Below, one piece after another: positions 42,018 to 50,950 of a DNA stretch of 64,000 nucleotides. The position numbers and the translations under genes were made by a program. The stretch comes from Oceanicola sp. 22II-s10i (lineage in GTDB: Bacteria; Pseudomonadota; Alphaproteobacteria; Rhodobacterales; Rhodobacteraceae): contig NZ_AQQU01000005.1 in the NCBI RefSeq assembly GCF_002210105.1, positions 124,001 to 188,000 of the forward strand, written 5' to 3'. How positions within the stretch are numbered: the stretch's first letter is position 1; each line of letters opens with the position of its first letter. The notes under the pieces are model-generated. The model made no database searches, was not told where the DNA came from, and worked only from the letters and a program-made list of their open reading frames with translations.

Positions 42018-42654
42018 CGGCGATCTGCCGGAAACATGCCGCGAACCGTTCTATGGCCCTTGGGTCTCCGTCGGTCGTGACCCCGTCGGCCGCTGCCGTT
42101 CCGTCACCTGACAGCCTCATCAGGACCGCCGCGGGCGGGCCCTCGATCCGGGCCTGGGCCCCTGACGCCGCGCCCGCCTCGACCTCCAGCTTGCGCTCGG
42201 CGACGCGGGCCGTGAACGCCCGGCCGGACATCGACAGCACGATGCAAAGGCTCTGCCCCCGCGCCTTCTGCGGGCGAAACAGGGGCGTCAGCGCGAGGGC
42301 CGCGGCTGCGGGGGACATCGGGGCCAACCCGGCGGCATTGGGTGCGCGCAGGCCCCAACGGCCCAGCACCTTGAACACCGGCGCGAGGTCGCGGGCCTGT
42401 TCTGTCAGCGCATAGGCCCCGCCTCCGGCACCATGGTCGGGCGGCAGCTTTTGCACCAGTGCGGCCTCGGTCAGTTCGGTCAGACGACGGGACAGGATAT
42501 TGGTCGCGATGCCCGGCAGGTCGGCCCTGAGATCGGAAAAGCGGCGCGGCTCGAACATCAGCTCACGGATCACAAGCAGGGCCCAGCGTTCGCCGAGCAG
42601 ATCGAGCGCGCTGGCCACCGGGCAACCGTCCTGGTAACTGCGTCCGCCGCTCAC
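42007..42654 (-). CDS. HxlR-family winged-helix transcriptional regulator
   Basis: A 215-residue regulator. Residues 1-100 carry the HxlR DNA-binding domain: the N-terminal CPVASALDLLGERWALLVIREL (Cys11), RRFSDLRADLPGIATNILS and a basic wing. The C-terminal 110 residues form an extra domain resembling the SCP-2-like ligand pocket found in longer HxlR proteins. It may sense an effector and control the convergent P450 or other local genes. The start is GTG at 42654 with an AGGGG-rich leader. The target operator is not identified. Confidence 0.87.
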   Translation of the reverse strand: MSGGRSYQDGCPVASALDLLGERWALLVIRELMFEPRRFSDLRADLPGIATNILSRRLTELTEAALVQKLPPDHGAGGGAYALTEQARDLAPVFKVLGRWGLRAPNAAGLAPMSPAAAALALTPLFRPQKARGQSLCIVLSMSGRAFTARVAERKLEVEAGAASGAQARIEGPPAAVLMRLSGDGTAAADGVTTDGDPRAIERFAACFRQIAGAE

Positions 42655-42936
42655 GTGCCCTGCCCCTCGCCTCGCCCCGGTTATGGGCTACCACATGTTG
42701 TGTTTAATACCTGTCTCCCCGCATGAAATCAATCTGGTCGCGGATGGCCCCGCATATGATGCGAGGTCCAGAAGAGGTGCCATCACCGGATCGGTGGGTC
42801 AGTCATTGCGAAACACGGGCGCGGGGATCGCAGATCACGCCACGCGGGTCCGCGCGGTCTCGGGACACGGGTGAGCCGGGGCGCGTTCATGCCACGGAGA
42901 TCGTAACGCGCCGGGACCGCACCAGGGCACCGCGCC

Positions 42937-44937
42937 TCAGGCGGCACGCGGCGCGGTCGCGCCTGCGGCGGAGTCCGGCGGCCGCCAAGCGTCACGGGGC
43001 ACCGCGGGCAGGATCAGGCGCACGGTCGTGCCGCGCCGTCCCTCAGACGACAGGATTTCCACCCGACCGGACCAGCGGGCGGCGATCCGGGCGACAAAGG
43101 CCAGCCCCAGCCCCGACCCCGCCTGTCCCCGCCGTGCCCCGAGGGTCTGAAGCGGCTGCAGCACCCGCTGGTGATGCTCCTCCGGGATGCCGGGACCGTC
43201 ATCTTCGACCTCGACCGCGAACTCGGCGCCCAGATCGCGGATGCGGATGGTGATCGCACCGGCGTCGCGATCGTGGTGCCGGACGGCGTTCTGGACCAGA
43301 TTGCGCAGGACGATCTCGACCTCGGTCGGCACCGCCACGATCTCGGGGCATTCGACCGCCGTCGCGACGGTGAAGGAAGCGGGTAGCGCCAGTCCGCCGA
43401 TCACCTCGGACACAAGCGTGGCGGCATCGAACCGGTCCGGCGCGCGGCGGTCGCTGCCGAGGATCGAATACTGCAACAGCCCGTCCGTCAGCGCCTCCAG
43501 CCGGCCGACCTGGTGGTGCATGTCGCTGAGGTGCCCCGCCACCACATCGGGCAGGTCCTCCATATCCTCCTCGATCCACTGGGTCAGCGTGCCGAGAGCG
43601 CGGAGCGGGGTGCGCAGGTCGTGGGCGGCGATGCGGGCAAACCCCTCCAGCTCGGTATTGGCGAGCTGGAGGCCGGTGTTGGCCTGCGTGAGCGCCCTGC
43701 GCATGTCAGCCTCGATTTCCAGCAGGGTGCCGATCTGGGCGGTCATCACGTTGAAAGCCCGCGCCAGCGCCGCGACCTCGTAGGGTCCGGCGACCTGCGC
43801 GGTCTGGGTAAGGTCACCCGCCGCCGCACGCAGGGCGGCCTGCGCCACCCGGTCCACCTGCGCGCCGAGGCGCGACGCGAACAACCATCCGGCGGCGCAG
43901 GCGAGGCAGGTCACCAGCACGATGATCGCCGCGATGACGGTGACCTGCGTGGCCACCGGCGCAAGGGCGACACGCACCGGTTCGCCCGCGATGACGAGCC
44001 AGCGCATCGCCCCCTCGCCCCCGCCGGCGCGGAACCACTGGTGCGCCGCCAGAAGCTCGGGTCCGTCGCCGTTGCGCAGGGTCACGCGCATGACCCCCGC
44101 CTGATCGAACACCGGATCCCCCGGCACCCTGCCGAAATCGCCGCGGAACAGAGGAGCGCCGCCCAGTTCGACGGAAAACTCCTTTTCCTCAAGCGGATGC
44201 AACAGGTATTCCCCGGCCTGATTGACGATGACGAAGCGTGTCTCGGCCAGGCGGCGGGGCGGCAGCAGACCGCGTGCATCCAGGTTGATGACGATCCCGC
44301 CCACCCGATGTCCGGAGTCGTCGAACACGGCCGCCAGCACGCGTGCCGTGGGGCGCAGCGGCCTTTCGATGGCGCCGTTTTCGCGATTCAGGCTGACCTG
44401 CCCGACAAAGGTGTCGTCCGCGGCAAGCCGGGACAGGACCGCCACGTAGTTGCGCCCCGACTTGTCCTGCAGCATGGCGCGCCCGCGCACCACGGGGCCG
44501 TCGGGGCCCCGGTCCACGCGCACGACCTCATGCCCGGCGGTGTCCAGCAGGCGGAGCTGCAGGTAATCGGGCGCACCGCGCAGGACGGTGGCCATATGCG
44601 CCTCGATCCGGCGGCGCGCGGCGTCGGCCTCGGCGGGGCCGGCGGCAAACATCTCGCGGACCAGCGGACCCGCGGCGAGCGCCGCCGCATCGGCCTGCGC
44701 CACGTCCACCCGAACCGCGATTTCCGCCAGCGTGCGGGACAGCTGGGCGGCGATCCGGTCCTCGACATCGGCGGTCAGCTGGCCGCCGATCAGCCAGGCG
44801 GCCGCGGCCAGCACGGCAAGTGCCCCGGACAGCACGATCGCCACGATGCCGAGCGCGGCCTGCGTCCCCAGCCGCAGCGGTCTACCGGGTCGGAAGGCGG
44901 ACCAGATCGACGAACCGGCCGATGAAGTCGATGGCAT
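42937..44937 (-). CDS. Membrane sensor histidine kinase
   Basis: A 666-residue kinase. Membrane helices lie at about 25-52 and 330-355 and flank a 270-residue periplasmic sensor domain of the CACHE/PAS-like kind. HAMP follows at about 355-405, then a coiled segment, the H-box AAHDLRTPLRAL (His439), N-box NLVQNAVRHHD, G1 DDGPGIP and G2 GSGLGLAF. The catalytic part resembles phytochrome-type kinases with Rcp1-like partners. It starts inside the response-regulator gene (56-bp overlap), so the two form one signalling unit. The stimulus is unknown. Confidence 0.9.
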   Translation of the reverse strand: MPSTSSAGSSIWSAFRPGRPLRLGTQAALGIVAIVLSGALAVLAAAAWLIGGQLTADVEDRIAAQLSRTLAEIAVRVDVAQADAAALAAGPLVREMFAAGPAEADAARRRIEAHMATVLRGAPDYLQLRLLDTAGHEVVRVDRGPDGPVVRGRAMLQDKSGRNYVAVLSRLAADDTFVGQVSLNRENGAIERPLRPTARVLAAVFDDSGHRVGGIVINLDARGLLPPRRLAETRFVIVNQAGEYLLHPLEEKEFSVELGGAPLFRGDFGRVPGDPVFDQAGVMRVTLRNGDGPELLAAHQWFRAGGGEGAMRWLVIAGEPVRVALAPVATQVTVIAAIIVLVTCLACAAGWLFASRLGAQVDRVAQAALRAAAGDLTQTAQVAGPYEVAALARAFNVMTAQIGTLLEIEADMRRALTQANTGLQLANTELEGFARIAAHDLRTPLRALGTLTQWIEEDMEDLPDVVAGHLSDMHHQVGRLEALTDGLLQYSILGSDRRAPDRFDAATLVSEVIGGLALPASFTVATAVECPEIVAVPTEVEIVLRNLVQNAVRHHDRDAGAITIRIRDLGAEFAVEVEDDGPGIPEEHHQRVLQPLQTLGARRGQAGSGLGLAFVARIAARWSGRVEILSSEGRRGTTVRLILPAVPRDAWRPPDSAAGATAPRAA

Positions 44938-45316
44938 CGTTCACATCCTCCTGCCGTGGGGTCTTGATCAGGTATCCGGCGACGTTGCGGTCGTAGACCC
45001 GCCTGCGATCCGATGGCGCGTCCGAGGTGGTCATCACCAGAACCACCGTGTCATGCAGGTCCGGGTCGGCCCTGAGCGCGCGCAGGAAGCCATGCCCGTC
45101 GAGGCCCGGCAGGTTGAGGTCCAGCAGCACGAGGTGCGGTCGTCGGAACGGCGGGTCGGCAGCGTCGCCGCGCAGGATATCCAGCGCCGCCGCGCCGTCG
45201 CCCGCAACCGTCACCGGCACGGTCACGCCGCACCGGTCCAGCGTGCGGCGAAAGATGCGGACATCGAACGGATCGTCCTCGACCAGCAGGATCTGGGCGG
45301 CTTGGTTGCGACGCAT
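44882..45316 (-). CDS. Single-domain response regulator (Rcp1-like)
   Basis: A 144-residue receiver domain without an output domain. Acidic pocket EDD (13-15), phosphoacceptor Asp66 in LVLLDLNLPG, Thr in VMTTSDAPSD and Lys in GYLIKTP. The length and C-terminal VDLVRLPTR fit Rcp1-type partners of phytochrome-like kinases. It is encoded just before its likely kinase with a 56-bp overlap. The output may be protein-protein or relay to a further component outside the window. Confidence 0.9.
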   Translation of the reverse strand: MRRNQAAQILLVEDDPFDVRIFRRTLDRCGVTVPVTVAGDGAAALDILRGDAADPPFRRPHLVLLDLNLPGLDGHGFLRALRADPDLHDTVVLVMTTSDAPSDRRRVYDRNVAGYLIKTPRQEDVNDAIDFIGRFVDLVRLPTR

Positions 45317-45559
45317 GACTTGGCCCTCGCTTGCCGGACGGGATCTAGCAGCGACCGGCTAAGAAAGGCTGAACATCCGCCAGACCGGCGCATCCCGCGT
45401 CACGCTTGTCATCGGCGGAGGCCGGGCCTATGGTCGGCCGCCGAAGCCAGCCGGGCCCTCCGGCGCGCCCCACGCAGGGCGCGCGGGCCGTTAGCCAGCC
45501 AGCCCGTTCCACTCTGCGGAGCCTGCGCGCTTTTGGGATATTCCCACGAATTCACCGGT

Positions 45560-46426
45560 GTGACCGAGAAGATCCACTGCACATCGCCCGTGGTCTGGCG
45601 GCAGTTCGACGGCCTGCTGGCCGCCTACTGGCAGGCGCGGGGCGATGCCGCCGGGCATGGCTACTACCTGTCCGCGAACCCCCGGCTGACGATCTTTTTC
45701 GACGATGTCAGCTCGATCGAGGTGGACGCGCCACGGGCCGGGCGACCGATGGCGCGGGCGATCTTCGTGCCCGCTGGCCTGCCGCTGCGGACCTCGTTCA
45801 CGCAACCCCTCGCGTTTTCACATCTCGACATTCACCTCGACACCGGATGGGCGCTCCGCCTGCTGAGCCGCGCGATGCCCCGCGCCGCGGCGATCGAGCG
45901 GCTGGACCGCACCGTCGCGCGGGACGACATCGGCGATCTGGAAGCGATCGCGCGGTTGATGGTCGACGAAATCCGGCGGCCCGCACGCCATGACATCTAT
46001 GCGGAGAGCCTCGCCGCCGCTCTGGTCTCGGCGCTGCTGGTCACCGGGGCGCCGGACAGCGATCCCGGCAACGCCCGGCTGACCGCCGCGCAGTTGCGCC
46101 GGGTCGAGGCGCGGTTCGAGGCGGGCGGCGGGCGGCGCCGGACCACCGCCCAACTGGCCGAGGCGGTCGGCCTGTCGGAAAGCTGGTTCGCGCAGGTGTT
46201 CCGGAACACGACCGGCCAGTCGCCGCACCAGTGGCAACAGGCGCGGCGGATCGACATGACCCGCCGGATGCTGACCGACACGACGCTGAGCGTGGCCGAG
46301 ATCGCGGACCGCCTCGGGTTCGCCGACCAGTCGCACCTGACCAAGGCGTTCCGCCAGACGGTCGGCGCGACCCCCGCCGCGTGGCGCCGCGCCAACCGCG
46401 CCGGGGCGATGCGCCCGGCGCGGTAG
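45560..46426 (+). CDS. AraC-family transcriptional regulator of the siderophore locus
   Basis: A regulator of about 288 residues. The N-terminal part is an unrecognised effector domain, and the C-terminal part holds two helix-turn-helices: TTAQLAEAVGLSESWFAQVF and TLSVAEIADRLGFADQSHLTKAFRQ with the typical GATPAAWRR end. Its position next to the TonB receptor and ABC genes matches AraC regulators (PchR/AlcR type) that activate siderophore uptake. The start is uncertain: GTG at 45560 is proposed; a TTG at 45533 has GGAG 14 bp upstream. Convergent with the receptor gene. Confidence 0.8.
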   Translation: MTEKIHCTSPVVWRQFDGLLAAYWQARGDAAGHGYYLSANPRLTIFFDDVSSIEVDAPRAGRPMARAIFVPAGLPLRTSFTQPLAFSHLDIHLDTGWALRLLSRAMPRAAAIERLDRTVARDDIGDLEAIARLMVDEIRRPARHDIYAESLAAALVSALLVTGAPDSDPGNARLTAAQLRRVEARFEAGGGRRRTTAQLAEAVGLSESWFAQVFRNTTGQSPHQWQQARRIDMTRRMLTDTTLSVAEIADRLGFADQSHLTKAFRQTVGATPAAWRRANRAGAMRPAR

Positions 46427-46456
46427 CGGCCCCGCCGGACCGGGGCCTCCGCCAGC

Positions 46457-48577
46457 TTACCAGCTGTGCCGGATCGCCGCCGTGATGGTGCGCCCGTTGT
46501 TGTAGTAGTCCGCCGTGCCGCGTCCGACGACGTACTGGGTGTCGAACAGGTTGCTGACATTGATCGTCAGATCGGTGTCGCGCGTGATCCCGTAGGAGGC
46601 CGCGAGGTCCACATAGGTCTGCACCTTGCTGCGGCCGTTGTTGTTGTAGACGTTGTAGTAATACGGCCCGATGATCCGCGCACCGACGCCAAAGCTCATG
46701 TCCCCGCGCGCGCCGTTGCCCGGCACCTCGTAGGTCAGCCAGATCGAACCCATGTGGTTCGGCACGGTTGCGAATTCGTTGCCGTCGACGGTCGTGCCGC
46801 GGACGTTGCCCCGGACGTAGTTCGACATCTGATAGGCATAGGCCCCCGACAGGCTGAGGTTCTGCGCCAGTTCCGCCTTGGCCTCGACCTCGAAGCCGCG
46901 CACGCGCGATTCCCCGATGGTCTGGCGCTCGATGGCCCCGCTGGGCAGGACGACAGGCACCACCACGTTCTTCTTGGTCAGCTGATAGACCGACGCGGTG
47001 AATAGCGCATTCATCCCGGCCGGCTGGTATTTCACCCCAAGCTCGTACTGGTCGCCGCGTTCGGGCTGGGTGCCGATGGAGGGCGGGGCCACGGACTGGA
47101 CGAAGCTGGCATAGGTCGAAAGCTGGTCGTTCACCTTGTAGGTCAGCGCGCCCCGGAACGAGGTTTCCGAGAAGTCGCCCGTGGTGCGGACCGCCGTCCC
47201 GGTCGAACGGTTGACGTTGGTGATCTCCATCCAGTCGTGCCGGACACCCACCGTCGCCACCAGCCGGTCCGAGAAGGACAGGTTCTGCTGCACGAAGATC
47301 GACCGCGTCGTGTAGTCGTTGTCCTGCACGCTGTAAGGCGTGAAGCCGGTCGGCGCGCCGGTGTAGACCGGGTTGGACAGGTCGATCTGGGTGTGCATGC
47401 CCGAGATGGACGAGCTCGAGGTCGAGGCCGACCGGAATTCCACCCCCGCCAGCGTGCTGCTGTCGATGGCGCCGAAGCTGGTGTCGTACTGCAGGATGAC
47501 GTTGCCGATCAGCTCTTCCGCCGTGCTGTCGGTGCCGAAGTACCAGCGGTCGACCATGGTGCCGGTCCGGGCGGCGTTGTCGGACAGGTAGATGTAGCCG
47601 AAATCGTCCGTCAGATCGCTGTAGCGCAGGTTCGCGCGCAGGCTCAGCCCGTTCTCGAACTCGTGCTCCAGCCCGGCCGAGAGCGTCAGCCGCTCCACGT
47701 CGTGGTAGTTGAAACCCGGCTCGCCGAAGAACTGGTCCCGGTCATAGAGCCGGTCCAGCGGATAGCCGCCGCTGTTCGGGGTGCCCTCGCGTTTCAGGTA
47801 GTCGGCGGTGAAGGTCAGCTTGGTATAGGCCGTCGGCGCCCAGGCGAGGCTACCGAGGAAGAACTGTTCGTCGTCGCGCGAATTGGGATATTCCAGCTCG
47901 CCCTTCTTCACCTTGGCGACGACGCGGTAGGCCAGCGTCTCGGCCTCGTCCAGCGTGTCGCCGAAGTCCAGCCCGATCTCGGCCTGATTGTGCGAGCCGT
48001 AGCTGCCGTAGACCTCGCCAAAGCGCCGGAACTTGGCGGTCTTGGTGACGAAGTTCACCGTGCCGCCCGGATCCGAGGTGCCGAACAGGGTGGAGTTGCC
48101 GCCCTTCATCACCTCCAGCCGCTCGTAGGCAAAAGGCTCCTCGCGGACGCCGCGCATGGACCCGAGCGTCAGCCCGTCGCGATAGGTCGAGGCCTGGAAC
48201 CCGCGCACGAGGTAATAGTCGTTGCGGTCGTCGGTGCCGTAGTAGTCGGTGACGATCCCGGCGCTGTATTCCAGCACGTCCTCGACAGTGTCCGCATTGC
48301 GCTGCTCGATTTCCTTCTGAGTAACGACCGATACCGAAGCCGGGGTGTCCAGAATGCTGGTCGCGACCTTGCCGCCCGTCCACAGCTCGGTTGCGACGAT
48401 CGACTCGGCGTCGTCATCAGCCTGCACGCTCTGGTCCACGAGGATCGGCGACAGGCGGTAGGTGTCGCCGTCATAGCCCTCCGCGTCCTGAGCGAGTGCG
48501 AGGCCCGGCATCGCGACCAGCGCGGTGCATCCGAGAAGCAGGGCGACGCGGCGGGGCGTCGGGTGAGTAAAGGGCAT
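46457..48577 (-). CDS. TonB-dependent siderophore receptor
   Basis: A 706-residue outer-membrane receptor. A signal peptide ends near residue 29 (GLALA|QD). The plug domain contains TPASVSVVTQKEIEQRNADT, YYLVRGFQAS, RLEVMKGGNSTLFG and GGTVNFVTK. A C-terminal beta-barrel ends in the expected aromatic IRHSW. It resembles ferric-siderophore (hydroxamate type) receptors such as FhuE/FpvA. A TonB box may lie around YRLSPILVD. The ATG at 48577 sits in a promoter region shared with the binding-protein gene. Confidence 0.93.
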   Translation of the reverse strand: MPFTHPTPRRVALLLGCTALVAMPGLALAQDAEGYDGDTYRLSPILVDQSVQADDDAESIVATELWTGGKVATSILDTPASVSVVTQKEIEQRNADTVEDVLEYSAGIVTDYYGTDDRNDYYLVRGFQASTYRDGLTLGSMRGVREEPFAYERLEVMKGGNSTLFGTSDPGGTVNFVTKTAKFRRFGEVYGSYGSHNQAEIGLDFGDTLDEAETLAYRVVAKVKKGELEYPNSRDDEQFFLGSLAWAPTAYTKLTFTADYLKREGTPNSGGYPLDRLYDRDQFFGEPGFNYHDVERLTLSAGLEHEFENGLSLRANLRYSDLTDDFGYIYLSDNAARTGTMVDRWYFGTDSTAEELIGNVILQYDTSFGAIDSSTLAGVEFRSASTSSSSISGMHTQIDLSNPVYTGAPTGFTPYSVQDNDYTTRSIFVQQNLSFSDRLVATVGVRHDWMEITNVNRSTGTAVRTTGDFSETSFRGALTYKVNDQLSTYASFVQSVAPPSIGTQPERGDQYELGVKYQPAGMNALFTASVYQLTKKNVVVPVVLPSGAIERQTIGESRVRGFEVEAKAELAQNLSLSGAYAYQMSNYVRGNVRGTTVDGNEFATVPNHMGSIWLTYEVPGNGARGDMSFGVGARIIGPYYYNVYNNNGRSKVQTYVDLAASYGITRDTDLTINVSNLFDTQYVVGRGTADYYNNGRTITAAIRHSW

Positions 48578-48923
48578 TTTGCGGTCCCACGTTTGTTGTT
48601 CTGGTTGATGCTGGCGTTGCAATCCGGCGCGGGCCGCTGCTGGCTGGCTGCCCGTCGGACCCGGCGCAGGGCACCGCACTTTCCGAAAGGCATCGGGGCC
48701 GGACACGGGGACTCACCCCGCGGGTCCGGGCCATTGCAGTGCAGATCACACATCGGCGGCGGGGTGTATTGTATAAATTTACTGTTTTTGTCGGATTCGG
48801 CGGAAATCTGACAAAATAACTCTGATTTTCCCATCTACCCCCTCTCGCGACCTTGACGCGCGAGGGGCGAGATGGAAAGCCGACTAAAAAAATCGCCTTT
48901 GCCTCAGAACTGGGAGCCGCGCC
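48578..48923. other. 346-bp divergent promoter region of the siderophore locus
   Basis: It separates the TonB receptor from the ABC operon. The segment 48765-48845 is AT-rich, with ttgtataaattt near 48770 as a likely -10 area for the receptor, and it contains the interrupted palindrome listed separately. No gene is seen. Confidence 0.6.
48786..48816. promoter_or_regulatory. Interrupted palindrome, candidate iron/AraC operator
   Basis: Half-sites TTTTGTCGGAT (48786-48796) and ATCTGACAAAA (48806-48816) match as an inverted repeat at 10 of 11 positions around a 9-bp spacer. It lies between divergent uptake genes, 209 bp from the receptor start and 107 bp from the binding-protein start. The bound regulator (AraC protein, Fur/Irr or RirA) is not determined. 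Confidence 0.5.
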
Positions 48924-49916
48924 ATGTCCCCCCTGTCCGTCATCCGTTCCCCGCTCCTGCTGGCGGTGGTGGTTCTGACCCTTGCCGCGACCCTGGCCCG
49001 CGGGCAGGACTTTCCCGTCACCATCGAACATGCCCTCGGCACCACAGTGATCCCCGCCCGGCCCGAGCGTGTCGCCACGGTCGCATGGGCCAATCACGAA
49101 GTGCCGCTGGCGCTCGGGATCGTGCCGGTCGGCTTCGCGCGGGCGAACTTCGGCGACGACGACGGCGACGGCCTGCTGCCCTGGGTGGCGGAGCGGCTGG
49201 AGGAACTGGGGGCCGAAACGCCCGTCCTGTTCGACGAAGGCGACGGCATCGACTTCGAAGCGGTCGCCGCGACCCGTCCCGACGTGATCCTCGCCGCCTA
49301 TTCCGGCCTGACCCAGTCCGACTACGACACCCTCAGCCGGATCGCCCCGGTCGTGCCCTACCGCGCGGGGCCCTGGGCCACCGACTGGCGCGACATGATC
49401 CGCCTGAACGCGCTCGGGCTCGGGATGACGGCCGAAGGGGATGCGCTGATCGCCCGGATCGAGGGGCAGATCGCCGAGGTCACCGAACGGCATCCGGCGA
49501 TCGCGGGCAAGACCGCGATGTTCGTCACCCACCTCGACGTCCGCGACCTGAGCGTCATCCGCTTCTATTCCGCCAACGACACCCGCGTGAAGTTCCTGAG
49601 CGACCTCGGCCTGACCTCTCCGCAGAGCGTTCAGGAGGCGACCGAGCCGGGGCGCTTCTCGGGCGAGATGAGCGCCGAGCGGATCGACACCTTCGCCGAT
49701 GTCGACATCGTCGTCACTTACGGCGGCAGGGCCCTGATGGACACGGTCAAGCGCAACCTTCTGACATCGCGCATGAAAACGGTCGAGAACGGCGCGGTCG
49801 TCCTTCTCGGCAACGACCCGGTCGGCACCGCCGCGAATCCGACCCCGCTGTCGATCCCGTGGGTGCTCGAGGATTACGTCGCCCTGCTGGACGACGCAGC
49901 GCAGAAATCGGAATGA
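48924..49916 (+). CDS. Iron-siderophore ABC transporter substrate-binding protein
   Basis: A 330-residue periplasmic binding protein of the FecB/FatB type. Signal peptide about 1-27 (ATLARG|QD), then a short TIEHALGTTVIPARPERVATV core with the usual Glu, FARANFGDDDG, and RPDVILAAYSGLTQSDYDTL. It lacks a lipobox. It binds the ferric siderophore delivered by the TonB receptor. The ATG follows GGGAG. It overlaps the first permease gene by 4 bp (ATGA). Confidence 0.92.
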   Translation: MSPLSVIRSPLLLAVVVLTLAATLARGQDFPVTIEHALGTTVIPARPERVATVAWANHEVPLALGIVPVGFARANFGDDDGDGLLPWVAERLEELGAETPVLFDEGDGIDFEAVAATRPDVILAAYSGLTQSDYDTLSRIAPVVPYRAGPWATDWRDMIRLNALGLGMTAEGDALIARIEGQIAEVTERHPAIAGKTAMFVTHLDVRDLSVIRFYSANDTRVKFLSDLGLTSPQSVQEATEPGRFSGEMSAERIDTFADVDIVVTYGGRALMDTVKRNLLTSRMKTVENGAVVLLGNDPVGTAANPTPLSIPWVLEDYVALLDDAAQKSE

Positions 49917-50950
49917 CGGTCGCCGCCGCCCTGCCCGCCATCGGCGCGATCCGGCGGACGCGCCGCACCCGCCTCGGCTGGCTGGCGGCGGTGCTGGGCC
50001 TCTTGGCCCTTTCGGCGCTGCTCTCGGTCGGACTGGGCACGCGCGAGGTCGGGCTGAGCGACATCGCCGCCGGCCTGCGCGGCGGATCCGACACCATCGG
50101 CCAGGCCGTCGTCGCCGTCCGTGTGCCGCGCACCGTGCTCGGCGCGCTGGCCGGGGCCGCGCTCGGGCTGGCCGGGGCGGTGATGCAGGGCGTCACCCGC
50201 AACCCGCTGGCCGATCCCGGCATCCTCGGGGTCAATGCCGGGGCCGCGATGGCGGTGGTGATCGGGATGGCGTGGTTCGGCATGGCGACGCTCCATGCCT
50301 TTCTGTGGACGGCGATCCTCGGCGCCGGACTGGCGGCCTGCCTCGTCTATGTCATCGGATCGCTCGGCCCCGGCGGGGCCACGCCGCTCAAGCTGGCGCT
50401 CGCCGGGGCGGCGACGGCCATTGCCACCACCTCGTTGACCACGGCCATCATCCTGCCCCGCAACGACATCGCGGGCGGCGTCCGGTCCTGGCAGATCGGC
50501 GGCATCGGCGGCGCGACGTGGGAGGCGATCGTGCCCTGCCTGCCGTTCCTGCTGGCGGGGCTGGTCCTCAGCCTGACCTCCGCCCGCAGCCTGAACCTGC
50601 TGGCGCTTGGCGACCACACCGCGGCGGGCCTGGGCGCGCGGGTCGCGCGGGCACGGGCCACCGCCGCGCTCGGGGCGGTGCTGCTCTGCGGGGCGACCAC
50701 GGCGATCTGCGGGCCGATCGGCTTTGTCGGGCTGGTGGTGCCGCATCTGTGCCGCCTGCTGGTCGGCCCCGATCACCACTGGCTGCTGCCGTTCTCGGCC
50801 CTGACCGGCGCGGTGCTCCTGATCCTCGCCGACGTGCTGGGCCGGATCGTCGCGCGGCCCTCGGAACTGGACGTGGGGATCGTCACGGCCCTTGTCGGCG
50901 CGCCGGTCTTCATCTGGATCGTCCGCCAGCGCCGCCCGAGGGACCTGTGA
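49913..50950 (+). CDS. FecCD-type siderophore ABC permease 1
   Basis: A 345-residue inner-membrane permease with about 9-10 hydrophobic helices. FecCD signatures VRVPRTVLGALAGAALGLAG, MQGVTRNPLADPGILGVN and GPIGFVGLVVPHLCRLLVG are present. It pairs with the next permease. The start at 49913 overlaps the binding-protein stop; the open frame upstream is a shadow of that gene. Confidence 0.92.
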   Translation: MTVAAALPAIGAIRRTRRTRLGWLAAVLGLLALSALLSVGLGTREVGLSDIAAGLRGGSDTIGQAVVAVRVPRTVLGALAGAALGLAGAVMQGVTRNPLADPGILGVNAGAAMAVVIGMAWFGMATLHAFLWTAILGAGLAACLVYVIGSLGPGGATPLKLALAGAATAIATTSLTTAIILPRNDIAGGVRSWQIGGIGGATWEAIVPCLPFLLAGLVLSLTSARSLNLLALGDHTAAGLGARVARARATAALGAVLLCGATTAICGPIGFVGLVVPHLCRLLVGPDHHWLLPFSALTGAVLLILADVLGRIVARPSELDVGIVTALVGAPVFIWIVRQRRPRDL

